In this document: piece by piece, positions 1-12,615 of the stretch
How the letters are laid out: each line of letters begins with the position of its first letter
Position numbering within the stretch: position 1 is the stretch's first letter
From: Colias croceus
Taxonomy: Eukaryota; Arthropoda; Insecta; Lepidoptera; Pieridae
DNA: 64,000 nucleotides
Assembly: GCF_905220415.1 (NCBI RefSeq)
Contig: NC_059546.1
Span: 1,922,001-1,986,000, forward strand
Direction: 5' to 3'
The notes under the pieces: generated by a model
What the model was told of the DNA's origin: nothing
The model's input: only the letters and a program-made list of their open reading frames with translations
The model's database searches: none
Translations under genes and position numbers: made by a program

Positions 1-430
1 TTTACACATTTAAAATGTATTAGATCCTAATAGTTAATAAAAAACATTAAACTTAAAAGTAGTGCCTTGGTTCAATGTTGCCCAATTAATAAAAAGTTTT
101 TCACATTTCACACAAAACTAGGCATATTTATTTATTAAGACTAGACTCATACAGTATTATTTAGATATTTAATTTACAACCACATTATAAACGTTATTAT
201 TTATCTATATTCTATACAGTTATAGAAAATTTATACAGCTGCTATAGAGACAAGAGCATGGCCTATAATTAGTTGATCTTTATCCAATTATTTCAATCGA
301 AGATAACAAGCATTTTACTATAGCTATCAAAAAATAATCTTAAAAATATTTATTTTTTACTTTTTTGTCACTTTTCGGAAAAGATTGCCAAACGTCTAGT
401 TCAAATTATTATAAAATCAAATTGAAGTAG
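1..430. other. AT-rich stretch, nothing recognised
   Basis: AT-rich sequence without a convincing reading frame or recognisable repeat. It lies downstream of the minus-strand phospholipase A2 gene. Confidence 0.4.
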
Positions 431-436
431 ATTTTC

Positions 437-731
437 AGTTGAAAATCACAAGTATTTTATTGGTTTTAACATTTTTTATTTTTATTTTAACACTTTTCCA
501 CCAAAAAACCCGAAAATGCCAAGCACAAAAAAAGCAAATTTACTTCGAATTTAACGTCAAAATAACGGGACAATCAAGATATTCTGTAGCAGCCTAAATG
601 GGGAGGACCTACATAAGGGCCTGCCTATAGGACAAGTGTATTCCCGGACACACATAGCAAATCGTCTATCACATTCACAGAGCCTCCCAGCACAGCTATT
701 GATGACCTGACGACGGTGGGAGTTAGTTCTC
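437..731 (-). pseudogene. Partial tandem copy of the phospholipase A2 terminal exon
   Basis: This segment repeats, at an offset of 295 bp, the 3' part of the phospholipase A2 last exon and its 3' flank (about 732-1028). On the minus strand it still encodes the C-terminal stretch with CVREYTCPIGRPLC, using a synonymous CGG where the intact copy has AGA. It has an extra base near 712 (gttag against gtag) that shifts the frame. The stop codon used by the real exon is changed (CCG TTA for CCG TGA). It lacks the catalytic CCxxHD part and the splice acceptor. It is a recent partial duplication, probably not translated, although it could supply an alternative 3' end. Confidence 0.7.
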
Positions 732-857
732 CAGTTGAAAATAACAAGTATTTTATTGGTTTTAACATTTTTTATTTTTATTTTAACACTTTTTCACCAA
801 AAAGCCCGAAAATGCCGAGCCCAAAAAAGGTAATTTACTTCTCATTACACTTCAAAA

Positions 858-1137
858 TCACGGGACAATCAAGATATTCTGTAGCAGCCTAAATGGGGAG
901 GACCTACATAAGGGCCTGCCTATAGGACAAGTGTATTCTCTGACACACATAGCAAATCGTCTATCACATTCACAGAGCCTCCCAGCACAGCTATTGATGA
1001 CCTGATGACGGTGGGAGTAGTTCTCCAGAGCACAAAGTGGTTCACCGTCATAGCAGGTCCAGTAGTAAGGCTGGAAGTAAACTGTGTAGAAGGGGCAGTG
1101 TATGTGCTCGTAGCATTCGTCGTGGAGACGGCAACAG
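858..1137 (-). CDS. Secreted phospholipase A2, last coding exon (catalytic helix)
   Basis: Exon of a secreted, Ca2+-dependent phospholipase A2, which hydrolyses the sn-2 ester of phospholipids outside the cell or in vesicles. The acceptor is tttcag|C at 1138-1139. The exon opens by completing an Asn codon and continues CCRLHDECY, the CCxxHDxC signature with the catalytic His-Asp pair. Further cysteines follow (CYDGEPLC, CAGRLCECD, CVREYTCPIG), as expected for a disulfide-rich sPLA2 fold. The frame ends at TGA 858-860, and AATAAA on this strand lies at 771-776. It joins the exon at 1598-1768 in phase 2, restoring the Ca2+ loop next to the catalytic helix. The family is known from venoms, but insects have ordinary digestive and immune members; nothing here points to a venom role. 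The 5' exon with the signal peptide was not found. Confidence 0.88.
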
Positions 1138-1597
1138 CTGAAAGGGAAATGATTATTATGTAAGGCTTGTACGAGGTTAAGTGTATCCAATGTCTTGTCA
1201 GATATGTACCTGGGTCCTGAAATCGAATGTGTCAGGAATTTGGAATTAATTGAAATTTTCCTGCAGGAAAGGTCTAAGGTATCAGATGTTGTGTATGTTT
1301 TTCTTAAAAGACGCTACGAGATCTCGATAAAGATTTTTTTATATTAAGGGTAGGTAATGTGAGGTTTATGTTCTCCTGCAATATGTAGGATAGAATCATT
1401 GGTGCAAAATTTCCAAAATACAATCTTTATGTCGCTCTATGTAGAAATAAAATGAAATTAGAGCTTTTTAATTAGTGTCAAAATAAAAACATGATTTTAT
1501 CTTATTCTTGATGTTTTTCACAACCTACTCTCATTTGAAAATATATGTTATGTTAACCTTTCTGTAAGTAAAATGTTCATTTCATTTAAGAACTTAC

Positions 1598-1768
1598 TTA
1601 TCAATCCCATCAGTGGGTCGTCCGGAACCCCCGATCCCACAATAACACCCATAACCTTTGTAGGAGATGGGATTGCAGCCGGTAGCACATGTTAGCATGT
1701 TGTAGAGATGTTGTACACCTCGTTTGCCGCGGTCTGTTTTGTTCATGTATTGGTTGGGATCTATTACT
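1598..1768 (-). CDS. Secreted phospholipase A2, calcium-loop exon
   Basis: Middle coding exon of the same gene, between acceptor ttccag| (1769-1770) and donor |gtaagt (1592-1597). The frame runs VIDPNQYMNK...and then YKGYGCYCGIGGSGRPTDG, the Y-G-C-Y-C-G-x-G-G loop whose backbone carbonyls bind the catalytic Ca2+, followed by the Asp-rich lead into the catalytic helix. Phase 2 at both ends matches the neighbouring exons. The order (Ca2+ loop, then CCxxHDxC) is that of the group I/II-like secreted enzymes rather than bee-venom-type group III. Confidence 0.88.
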
Positions 1769-1929
1769 CTGGAATAGACAAGCTTAAATGTATGTATGTC
1801 TTGTAATTTGAAGAGTTTTATGTCCATGTTTTCTTTTTTGTAAATAATAATGATGATTTTGGATGACTAATTGTAGAGATATTGGTTGATGTTATGTTAT
1901 GCGATGATGAATTAGTCCTACTAGTCCAA

Positions 1930-2162
1930 TCCTACTAATATTATAAATGCGAAAATTTGTGAGGATGGATGTGTACTATAGTGTATGTTTGTTACTCTTT
2001 CACGCGAATACTACTGAACCGATTACAATGAAATTTAGCACACATATAGAGGGTAACTTGGATTAACACATAGGATAGGTTTTATTCCGGAAATCCCACT
2101 GGAACGGGCACTATGTGGGGTTTTCTACGAAAACGCGGGCGAAGCCGCGGGCGGACAGCTAG
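1930..2162 (+). mobile_element. Lep1-type Helitron, non-autonomous
   Basis: Starts TCCTACTAATATTATAAATG and ends in the GCGGGCGAAGCCGCGGGC hairpin followed by CTAG. These 5' TC / 3' CTAG ends fit lepidopteran Helitron-like Lep1 elements. It lies in the phospholipase A2 intron between 1768 and 2383 and carries no coding sequence. Confidence 0.8.
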
Positions 2163-2382
2163 TAAGAAATAAATCTGGTTGAATTAATTTTAGAGTTCAG
2201 AGCTGTTAAGAGCTAAAAAGAGAGGTGTCCCTGTGTCTTTCTCTAAAGTTTATTTCTTCTTAAGATCTGTACAAACTACATCCATATTCTTATTAAATTT
2301 TAACAAATACATCATTATCTATTATTGAAAGAAATTACTGAAGTAACTAAGTCTAATAGTCTTACAAATGAATATTACTGAC

Positions 2383-2611
2383 CTGACACCTTTTGCATAA
2401 TCAGCCTCCGGCACGGAATACCTGAAGGGGTCATGGGCGAAGCCGACAAGCAAATTCTTAGTTCTAACGTAATTATATCCTAAGTCGGTTCCTTTGGTTT
2501 TTTGACTATGCGTGTTTCTGGGGTTTAGAGAGAAGGGTCGAGGCGTGTGGCGGATCTGGGCATAGCGTGTGTTATTGTATATGTGCTCGTAGGTCAGTTG
2601 CTTCGGCCAGA
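2383..2611 (-). CDS. Secreted phospholipase A2, N-terminal-side exon
   Basis: Open exon bounded by acceptor ttctttcag| (2612-2613) and donor |gtcagt (2377-2382). Frame: ..WPKQLTYEHIYNNTRYAQIR... to ...YSVPEADYAKGV, ending in phase 2 as the next exon requires. It encodes the pro-region or N-terminal extension before the catalytic domain; I see no catalytic residue in it. It begins with two bases of a split codon, so at least one further 5' exon (start codon and signal peptide) must exist upstream, at higher coordinates. I could not identify it among the AT-rich sequence. Confidence 0.78.
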
Positions 2612-3428
2612 CTGAAAGAAAATAATTGGTTTAAAAAACACGGTTGTATGAAATTATTGTATTGCCACTGATCCTTGATAAGTGTAAAAAGTTTGAATTA
2701 AATCTGTCCGTTTAAACTGGTTCAAAATCGACTCGAAAGGCAAACATGCAGATGAAGCTAAGTGTGTTAAAAACAATTTGTTTGATAAAACTTAAATTTT
2801 ATATTGTTATACAGTATATTAGGTCTCATAATTATTATTGTATCAATCGAAGTTTGTGGGTGGTATGGGTAGGTATAAAAGGCGACTTTTATCCGTGATA
2901 ATCATTGTAAAAATAATATCTAATTATGTATTGTATAATGTATTATACAATCAGATATATCTTTATACGATAGCATTCAAATACATAAATAAGTCTATGG
3001 CATAAATATGTTTATAATATATGAAATAACATCATTAGGACAATGGTATACTTCTACCCTGCGCACGCAAGTTTAACAATACAATGTGTTTCATATAAGT
3101 AGCTAAATATAATTTCATAATTACATTATAAAAGTACGGAAATAAAGAATGTCTCTTGCATTACATAATTAAACAGCTATCATATGCAAATAATAGCCTG
3201 ATGTAACATAGCCCATTGAAATTAGATCTGTTTACGCACTAAATAATGTGAACAATGATTTGATTAAAGATAGTACACAATAGGATGGAATAGGCTATGG
3301 AAATCGACGGTGAAATGCTTCGAATGTACAATGTGACCTTGACTTTATAAGCATAATGGCTGTAGAATAGGAAATTGTAAATAGATGAAATTACTGATAC
3401 ATTAAACTTATACCACGAATAATTATTA
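2612..3428. other. Upstream of the phospholipase A2 exons, nothing recognised
   Basis: AT-rich, no clear exon or repeat. The missing 5' exon of the phospholipase A2 gene should lie here or further right. Confidence 0.35.
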
Positions 3429-3646
3429 TCCTACTAATATTATAAATGCGAAAGTTTTTGAGGATGTGAGTGTGTTTGTTACTCTTTCACGCAAATACTA
3501 CCGGACCAATTACAATGAAATTAAGCACACATATAGAGGGTAACTTGGATTAACACACATAGGTTTTATCCCGGACATGCCACGGGAACGAGAACTATGC
3601 GGGTTTTTCTTTGAGAACGCGGGCGAAGCCGCGAGCGGAAAGCTAG
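3429..3646 (+). mobile_element. Lep1-type Helitron, non-autonomous
   Basis: Begins TCCTACTAATATTATAAATG and ends GCGAGCGGAAAGCTAG after the hairpin GCGGGCGAAGCCGCG. Same subfamily and strand as the copies at 1930 and 62686. Confidence 0.8.
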
Positions 3647-4235
3647 AAATTTATACCTAATGTAACATAATGTTTAAGTATTTCTTTATGTTTTTGACTG
3701 TTCAATACTTTATGTGACTGATATGTTTTTTTAGTGATATAGAAATAGAGTTAACAGACAAAGGAACTGGGAGTAAAACTGTGCTTCGCTTATAATTATT
3801 ATGTAGGCTTCTATCATAATTTAGTGCAAATTCTAAGTTGTGAGTAATCACTAATCATTTTGTTTATTCAGCTACTGCGAAATATTACTCAGTTTAAATG
3901 AGATTCCTAGTGCTAGTTAAGCGTCTTGTTTAAACAGTGTTAACTAATAGTTCTATCGAAATTCTTTTGGTCAAGGCACCTATTACAGTAATCTCTAAAT
4001 ACATATTCTCTACGCGGTATCTTAATATGGTGCTTTGAATGTCCGTGGCACATTATTATAATTTTATTAAGAAATAGTCCTTTCAATGCGTTGTTTATAG
4101 TCATAGGTTCGATTTGGTGTGATACAAGGTTGTTATTTTCAATGTAATTGGACCATTTTTGACATATTATTTTATGTTTGTCTTTATTCATTCAGGGTTC
4201 CATTTTGACCAAACCTGCTTGTAATTTTGACCAAA

Positions 4236-4450
4236 GTAAACTCAAACTCAAACATTTATTTATTCAATTAGACTTCTTCGAGAAGCACTTTTGAAACGTC
4301 TTTACATATTTTTAACACTTACCACCGATTCGGAAAGCAGTAGGTATCTATGGAGAAGAATCGGCAAGAATCTCCTTAAGTATTGTAAGTTATTGTCTAT
4401 TGATGATAAAATTATTGCATTCAAAGAGTGCTTTTGATGGAATCTTCCAT
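4236..4450 (-). repeat. 3' end of a lepidopteran LINE
   Basis: Contains aactcaaactcaaac, then cttcttcgagaagcacttttg and accgattcggaaagcagta. The same sequence occurs at 35974-36090 and in its duplicate at 38623-38739. The repeated TTTGAGTTTGAG tail suggests the 3' end of a LINE on the minus strand. The clade is not determined. Confidence 0.6.
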
Positions 4451-5040
4451 TTGGTATCGGTGTGAATTATTATAGATATTGAAAACATAATAATATGTAA
4501 CACGGAACATCAATCATCGAATTCAGTTTTATTATTCGTAAGATTTGATCTATAGACTATAAATGTTACTTAAGAAAAATAGGTACCTGTCTATTATATT
4601 AACTTAGATATTAAATTAATACAAAAATAATATTTTTACATGTTTAATAAAATTGATTTAACGTATGCTCGTCAATCTGTAACGTTATGAGAGCGAACTT
4701 GATTGGCGAGTGAAAGTTTTTTAGCCGAATTATTCGGATACCACCGGTTGACCGCTAAAGAAAGCGGTTTGGGACTTACATAACGTTCGTATAATTAAGA
4801 CCAAAGTATAAATGAATAATAATATTTTTTAAGGTATGGATCTGAACTGTGGCCTTTTTAATTTACGAAACTTTTTTTTGCTTACGGAGGCAAATTGAAC
4901 TAATTAAAGATTTAGAAGAAATAATCCTTAAAAAAAAAACTAAACACCTTCAAATGGTTACATTAGTTTTCAAATAGCTTTTCGGTTGAGTATCGCGCGC
5001 TTGCCGAAAAAATAAATACACGTGATATATTACTTTAACC

Positions 5041-5315
5041 CCCCCCCCCCCTCCCCCTGGTGATATTTCGTGATTTTTTGATGAACCCCTCCCCCCCTTT
5101 CGAGCCCCAAAGATGCTCATAAAATAAAAATACTTACCTACTGGGCCTATCCGAATAAAAATTTTATGGGACCAATTCGACACCATCCCGCATCGACCAA
5201 AAAAGAATCACGCAAATCGGTTCAGAAATCTCGGAGTAATCGGTGTACATACATAATAAAAAAAACATACCGGCCGGAATTGATAACCTCCTCCTTTTTT
5301 TTGAAGTCGGTTAAT
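5041..5315 (-). repeat. LINE 3'-end fragment with poly(C) tracts
   Basis: Contains two C-runs (5041-5051 and about 5086-5098). Then comes a conserved stretch ending gataacctcctccttttttt gaagtcggtta at 5280-5313. The reverse complement of that end (GACTTCAAAAAAAGGAGGAGG) recurs at 21851-21885, so it is an interspersed repeat. It looks like the 3' UTR of a non-LTR element that is common in Lepidoptera. Confidence 0.55.
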
Positions 5316-5677
5316 AAAGTATAATAGTGTATTCTTATACATATAGAATATGGGTTCCTATAAAAGCTTCCTAACACATGGTGGATAATTCAATCAGAGA
5401 TGGGGCTCTTAACGACCGTTTTGTGCGTGTTTGTGTATTTTTATGCCGGTCGTGAAATTTGTCATTAACACAATGTTTGGAAATAATTGTATTAGAACAT
5501 TAATTATGCACTCGTCTATTATCTATTCATTTATCTATATGGAAATTGTTTTACTGTTGAGTATTATCGACGCAAGCTTTTATTTACGTAAGTTTGAGTT
5601 AAATGTAGGCTATTAATAGTGTTTAGGGTTGTGAATAAAAAATAATACATAATTGTTGTGGAAACATAATGAATGTA

Positions 5678-7685
5678 GGGTGGAGTCTCCTATTATCGGC
5701 CTGCTCCTAATATCGGCCTTTTCGAGAAAATGGAATATAACTATAAATATCGATCTTATATCATAAAATTTTTTATGCAAAAAGAGACTCTATATACATA
5801 AGCAAAACCTGCCAAATTTCGGTGTGGGTACCTTAACTGTTGAAGATTCAGTTGGCCATAGAGCACGCGCAGGTACGAATATGCGTAGTTTGGCGGCATT
5901 GCGGAGTCAAATCCCTGAGTCGACGCTTTACGTGGATAAGTATTTTAATGGAATTAAACAAACCTATAGTATTTAAATTTATATATTCTTAAAGAAAAAC
6001 AGTCAAATTATCGATAAAATAGTGTGTTTTTACATTTATTTGTCTTTTTAATGAAATAATTGCGGGGCCGAGATTAGGGATCTGTATTTATTGATAAATC
6101 TCAACATCGGCCGGGTGGTCGATATTGGGGTAATATATGAAAACTTTAAATAACATGTTTAGCTATTTTATATGTTAGCAGTGATATTAATAAGGTTAGA
6201 AATGAAACAGCAGCTCCGTTTGATCACTAGATCCTAAAGTCGGCCGCCTAAAAAGATTTTTATTAGCTGCGGCCGATATAGAGAGAATCGATGCGTAATA
6301 ACGGCCACCTTAGTAAAACCTTTTCTACTACCGTACCGTCGGACTTTACAATAAACAGGGCTAGTGATACAAGATGTATTTTATTTTTTGATAATCATGC
6401 CGGCACAATGCCGGCAGTGAATGCCGTCAAAAATCAAAGTATGAGCATCAGAGACGCAATTCGACAATACAACATTCCGACGACCACTTTACAAGGTAGA
6501 CTTCATGGAAGAATAGACACAGATTGCACAGTTGGTAGAGATACCGTCGAAGAAGATGAAATTATTCAATGGATGATACGGATGGCTATTTGCGGTTTTC
6601 CTAGATCACGTAGCAATGTGATAAATAGCGTTAAAAATATGATAAAATAAGATAAAAGATCCAATCCGTTTAAAATGGACAACCAAAGAAAAAGTGGTAT
6701 TCCTTGTTTTTAAAAAGACACTCAATTCTTAATGAAAGGGCTCCAGAAGCTATTACTCTGGCCAGGGCTGTAGTTACAGAAGAAAGTGGTTTAATGACTT
6801 ACAAGAACATATAAAAATTAAAATCAATCGGGCACGGAAGACATAATTATTACAAGATCCACGGAGAATATTAAATAGGGATAAGACGAGCTTTAGTATT
6901 TGTCCCAAGACAGGTGAAGTAATAGAGCCTAAGGTATGGAAGAAAATTTATGAAGTTGCTAAGGGTAGTGAAAAAATAACAATAACTGTTTTGCTAGTCA
7001 TATCTACAGCAGGAGAATCTTTGCCTCCGATGGATGATTTCCCTATATCCATAGACCACTAAAGTAATCGTTTATAGCACCATCCTGGTTTCTCAGTTTA
7101 TCAAATATTGGTGGATGAGAAGTGTATGTAGTATTCTATGAATATGTTGCAAATGGCTATAATGATTGGGTGATTTCTGATAACATTTCAAAGCCAATTC
7201 TTTTTCTAGTTGATGGACACAAGTCTCATTTAACCCCGTATCTTTATTAATTGTCTTAAGAATACTGAATTCGTTACATTACTTTTAATTTTTAAGACAA
7301 TGTAACGAAAATACCAATCATGATAGGTGAGTTAAAAAAATGATTTGTATCTTAATTGATAATAAAAAATGTTACAAGTTTTACGTTTTATTGATCTAAC
7401 TTCACCTTAGAAAAGATATGCCGATATTAGGGCCAAAGACGGCAGATGTTAGGGTGTTATCTTGCTATTAGTGGCCGATATTGAGGGAAATCGGCATACT
7501 CGAAATAAAAATTCTATATTAAATAAAGTAACAATGGATTCGTAATTTTGAAAATGTAGTAATGGAGTTTCAATATCTATCTACCTAAATAAGGCACTGT
7601 AAGAAAGAAAAAGCTATCAATGTAAAAATTACATCCAGTCAAAGTTCAAAAAAGTTGACATGGCCGATAATTGGTGCCACCACCC
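5678..7685 (+). mobile_element. Degenerate pogo-like (Tc1/mariner superfamily) DNA transposon
   Basis: Terminal inverted repeats start GGGTGG and end CCACCC, flanked on both sides by TA (5676-5677 and 7686-7687), the target duplication of Tc1/mariner/pogo elements. Imperfect similarity continues inward to the ATTATCGGCC motif on both ends. TATCGGCC-like motifs recur inside both ends (about 5693, 5711, 6109, 6270, 7421, 7470, 7664). The interior encodes the remains of a transposase. Length is about 2.0 kb. Confidence 0.75.
6291..7260 (+). pseudogene. Pogo-like transposase remnant
   Basis: The first 360 bases are open (119 codons). They contain MPAVNAVKNQSMSIRDAIRQ and YNIPTTTLQGRL, a psq-type helix-turn-helix as found at the N terminus of pogo/Tigger transposases. 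After the stop at 6648 the similarity continues in broken frames: a piece with SICPKTGEVIEPKVWKK, then SLPPMDDFP near 7020, then LFLVDGHKSHLTP near 7205, which resembles the D-G/N-H-x-S-H part of the DDE domain. Several stops and shifts separate these parts, so no active enzyme can be made. Confidence 0.72.
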
Positions 7686-7687
7686 TA

Positions 7688-10600
7688 CTAATTTTGTGGC
7701 TTTTACGTTCAGGATTTTTCGTTGTTTCGGCGCGTCGTCATATTATAATATATGAAAAAATATTATTTTAGAATATATTACCTATATAATTTTGATTATT
7801 AAAGATGATATTTACACAAACGTGTTTAAATTATAGTCGTATATGACAGTGAAAGTGGAGTATAATTGCGAAATTCTCGCGAGAAACGCTGTGAAAGGCG
7901 CCTAGTATGTTACAAGTAATATTATGGTAATCAAGAATATTATATGTAAATTGAAATTACAATAAAATTATATGTAATTCATAACGATATTAAGCATACA
8001 ACAAACTACATAGGTTAAGAGTCTATAGAGGGCTTAGTCCACTATTTATTAGTATCCATTTAATTAAGGTGCGTCCTTCCCTTACATTTATGATATGTTT
8101 TGTCCTTGTAAATGCTGTATTTATTGCATCTGTTTGACTGGTGTGTTCACTGTTCAAGGGTGTGACTATATCAATTGAGACCTACTATTCTCAAAAACTA
8201 TTAAGTTTCTGCTAATTTTGCCTTCTTGTTCCATCTTATATTTCGCTGAATAGTATTGATCGTAGGTATACCTACAGTCCTGACGATAATTTTCGTCAAA
8301 TACAGAAGTGAATCACTTTGAAGTCCATACCTCGTAAAGGTAATAAACTAATGAACGGCTACAATAAAAAATTACCTTAAGGAATTTACGTTACGTAAAT
8401 CCAAAATACAAAAACGTCAGCATCAATTCACAAGGTGTATAATTTAATCAGTCAGATTGGTTTAATACAATTATTTATACACCTACATGGTAACACATTT
8501 AATCTACTTGAAATTCCTTAACGAAGCTGTAACTTTTCGAAGAATCGAAAATGATTGTAATGGCATTTTAAGGTAATGACGAAGGCATGTTGAAGAGATC
8601 TTTGGAAAGGCTTTAGTTGTAATGTTTGTTAATATAAAAAAAGATTAAAGTTCTCTGAAAGGCCTATTAAAAGATTTAACAAAATAGATAAATAAAAACA
8701 ATATGGGAGTGTTTCTTTATTTCCTGATATAACTAATAAGGACCTATCTTTAGAAACGTCCTTCAATCTTCCCTAATATCTAGGAGTTAGTAAGGTTTTG
8801 ATTCAAAAATGTAAACAGCAAGAATGCCTGCCCAGCCCAGTTGTCTTTATTATAGACCACCCTTTGTTTTATTAACCGTGTATACCAGAAGTAATTGCCT
8901 AGTTAATACAATTTAAAACACCTATTATCATTCAGTGATTCTTCAAGACCTTGACATTTCTGTTCCTGTCTGTACATATATGGGAATCGTAAAATTATTG
9001 AGTATTAACGGAGCGAATCCTATGTATAAAAGTACTTACTTTCACCGTGTAAATTTAAATGATGGAATCAAGATGGAATGATTTATTGCCGGAGCAGACT
9101 GATTGCATGATATGTTTGACATTTTTCGAAGATATACCTTTAGTAGCATAGTTATGTATTCTGTGCCTATAGTTTACCTTTGGGCATGTTAAACTATGGA
9201 AAATAGAACAGTGTGTTTTTCTGTTAAGGTTTCAATACTGTGATATTGCTTTATTTAATACAATAATAGTAAAAGTTTAAAGGAAAGGTAATGTGAATGT
9301 CGTAGTGGGTCTACTGGAAAATGTATGATTATTGATTATTTTGTACAGTTACCTGCATTAGAATGATATGTTAGAATTTAATCATTAAAAGAATATAATT
9401 ATGCGAGTCGCTTTATAATTAAAACATTATTTTTTATACCTGCATACATAAAGTGGATTACAAATTAGTCTACCACAAACTGACTCCTAACTTTTATCTA
9501 CATTTTAACCCAATGTTCCTAAACGAAACGCAACGAATTATTTAACCTAAGAATAAACTTTAGTTTGGTCAAACGGGTTACGATGATCCACCTCCGCTTC
9601 CCATGAACTCTTTTAACAATAGGAACGTTGCAGAATCATACAATCATTTAGATTTTAGATTATCTATTATAGTGCAACTATTTGCGTAAAAACGTAGCAA
9701 TCATAGTATACAATCAGTAGTTGAAACTTGAAAGGCATCTTATACCGGACATCGGGTAAAATTACATTTTTAAAGCACGAAAATGCAGACGATTGCATAA
9801 AATATGGTACCTACTATGTTGACTATAGGTACATGTTTCTATAAACTATAAAGATTATTTTAATTGTTTTATTTTGTGGATTGAACGGATGATTGCGTGA
9901 TTTGTAACGAACGAAGTTGTAGTCATAAATGTTTATTAAAAAGTTTAGACAGTGTAAGTTTTCTTTCTATCATATTAGATAAAATATAAGTTTTCATTGA
10001 AAACATCAAGGAACAAAAAACGTCTGATAATTTTTTGTTTTGGTTTCCACATTTCTATGGCCCTTTTACTGTGGAGGTAACTTAGGAAAATAATGATTGC
10101 ATTATAAAAAAGTTACATAAGCTTACGTTCTACTTTATAAGTAATTTAGATAGTTTAATCTTATGTTTTACTCATTAAAGTATTAATTGTACAATTAAGA
10201 CACCATTGTGATGTTCATTTGTGTTGCATTATTAATTAGAAGAATTAAGCACAAGCAGACCTTGAAAATATATAAGTGTGTACAACTGAAAGCACGATGT
10301 TTATATAAGTATTTTTTATTTTAATTTATTCCTATTTCCAGATTACTAACTAAGAGTAAACATGATTTAATAAAATATCGATATTTTTAAGCAGGTTATT
10401 AGTATCGCAAATATGTTATTTTCAGCAAAAATATTTGTAAATGTTATGAAAAAAGGACTTACATTTGATCTGTTTCGTCTTTCGTACTAATTACTATAAC
10501 CCTGATAAACGCGTGAACCGCTTTTGATGCGGTAATAGAAAGCGAGTCTAATTGAGATGGTTATTTGCAATAAATAATTTGGGAAGATCCAATCAGGGCC

Positions 10601-12540
10601 ATGGCTATTGGCTAACATTACTCAATACGTGTTTACATCAACCCAATAATTCCAATTCATTAAAAAGGTTTATAAAAAGTTATTTATGATAAATGATGGT
10701 TCTATTGTGTAAGTCTTTAAAGTTCAAGGTTATCTGTAAATGATTCTGATACTAGGTCATACCATTGTCTGAATAATTACAGGTTAGGTTAGCTAACACA
10801 GATCCTAATAATTATGGTGTAAAGTTGCAGTAAATGTTCATCCGTGCAATAGGCCGTGTCTGTACAATGTAGAAAAATAGTATGGTTTTTGTCCATAAAC
10901 AGTTCAAAGATGATTATAGGGACAGAACTTTTAGGGATTCAATTATAAAAAAAAAACTGATTAACTACTTATAATAAGGGCCCTTAGTACGTGAACCCGG
11001 CAAAATGGACTGTTTTCTATGAGCTATAATTAAAAATATTGAAGTTTTTTCGCACTGAAATTTCTAATATGTATTACGGAACGTATGTGTGATGGGATGA
11101 CTGTTTCCAAAACACGATTGGAAAAATTTTGCTCGTTAAAAAAAAATCCTGAAGTTACCTCTAAAATATCATATAAATGCTCATTACAACCGTATTTTAC
11201 TATAATATTTCGAATAAAATCACAAATACATAGGTATTATTTACCTGCTCGATTTCGTGACTGTTTTAGATTTAGAAAATACTAAATATTTTCATTCACT
11301 TTTTGATAAAAATGTGAATGGCGCTTACGATTTTTAGTTTCGAGCACGTTGATTCCATACTAAACGCGGATCCCCTCACCGCTTACCTCAGGCCCGAATA
11401 GCTGAATTTTCGCTGACCGCCTAACCCCCCTTAATAACATTTGATAGTAGTTAAAAACACACATTATCAGATAAAAAAAAAATATATAGGTTGGTTAAAA
11501 TACTTTGATATTTTTTGCGCGCACAGGGGAAAATGTTATGTTCATTGCACATTATAATAGGTATGTAATTGTACTTTGTATGCACGTAATGTATTATCTC
11601 GTTGAGATTAAAATGCAATTGATATTTATTACGCATGTTTTATAAGGAAATGTACCTATTCAAGTTTATTGGCAAGTACATCAATGTGGTTTCAACCATC
11701 TATGGGTTGAAATTTATTTCCTTACGAGTAAGTTAAAAAATATACATGAGAGAAATAACAACTTAGTTACTTCTTTTTTAAATAAATTGTAAAAAAATAT
11801 TCATGTACCTATTATATAATCGATTACCATGGCGATTAAATTTCACTTGTCCATTACTTTTATAGGACAAGTTGGACTTAAACCTGCTCGATTTTACTAT
11901 TGTGGTATTTGGAAAGTTAAAAATACGTGGTTATACAAAAATGTTTCGATTTAGTACATTTTATAACATAAAAAAACTAAACCGCCTCCAAATTATCACA
12001 ATAAGACCAGCTATCAAATAAAAAAATATCATCATAATCGGTTCATCCAATAGTAAGTTCTGAAATATCAAACAAAAAATACAGTCGGTTGAAAAGCAGT
12101 TAAGTAAATATGCAACGTTTCTGTTTTTAGAACCATATTGTTTACTAAATTACTATATATTTTATATTGTATAAATATTATTTTCTGAGTACAATAAATT
12201 TAATATTAGTTAATAATTGTATTTTATATCTCACCTGATTGACTGAGCACGGATGGCACTAAAATAAAATATATGGCTAAACCCGCATACAGATTTTTGA
12301 AGGTAACATTTCTACACTTTCCGCTGATGCTATTAAAAACACAACTTATTTTTATCACAGGGAATTCCATCACAGCAGGCAAAACCATTTTTTATTATCA
12401 CTTTCCAAAATTCTATGTTACTTATTCCAACATTTTTAACAAAAGGTATTTTTTTTTTACTAATTTAAGTAGGTAACATTTATAAGACACTAAAAATTAG
12501 CATGAATTTATTCAACAATAAAAATTGACATTTGAATTTT
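7688..12540. other. Long AT-rich intergenic stretch
   Basis: About 4.9 kb with no gene or familiar repeat that I can support. The short frames (for example 11085-11285) have biased AT codons, no motifs and no splice context. A 12-bp palindrome TTCTCGCGAGAA sits at 7874-7885. Confidence 0.45.
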
Positions 12541-12569
12541 GAAAAAAAAAGTGATTGCAGATAAAAAAT

Positions 12570-12615
12570 TGGCGCCAAAAGCGCGCTTGCAAGGCGCATG
12601 CGCGGCGCAAACGTG
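12570..12615. promoter_or_regulatory. GC-rich patch with NRF1/Ewg-type palindrome
   Basis: In an AT-rich surrounding, a GC-rich block contains GCGCATGCGC at 12594-12603, the consensus palindrome of NRF1 (Erect wing in flies). This could mark a promoter or enhancer, but no exon was found beside it; the nearest gene starts at 13765. Confidence 0.3.

Noticed and set aside
3940..4191. 83-codon minus-strand frame with Cys/His residues
   Set aside because: It has a start directly after a stop, but no family motif, signal peptide or clear splice sites. It could hold the missing 5' phospholipase A2 exon, but nothing supports that.
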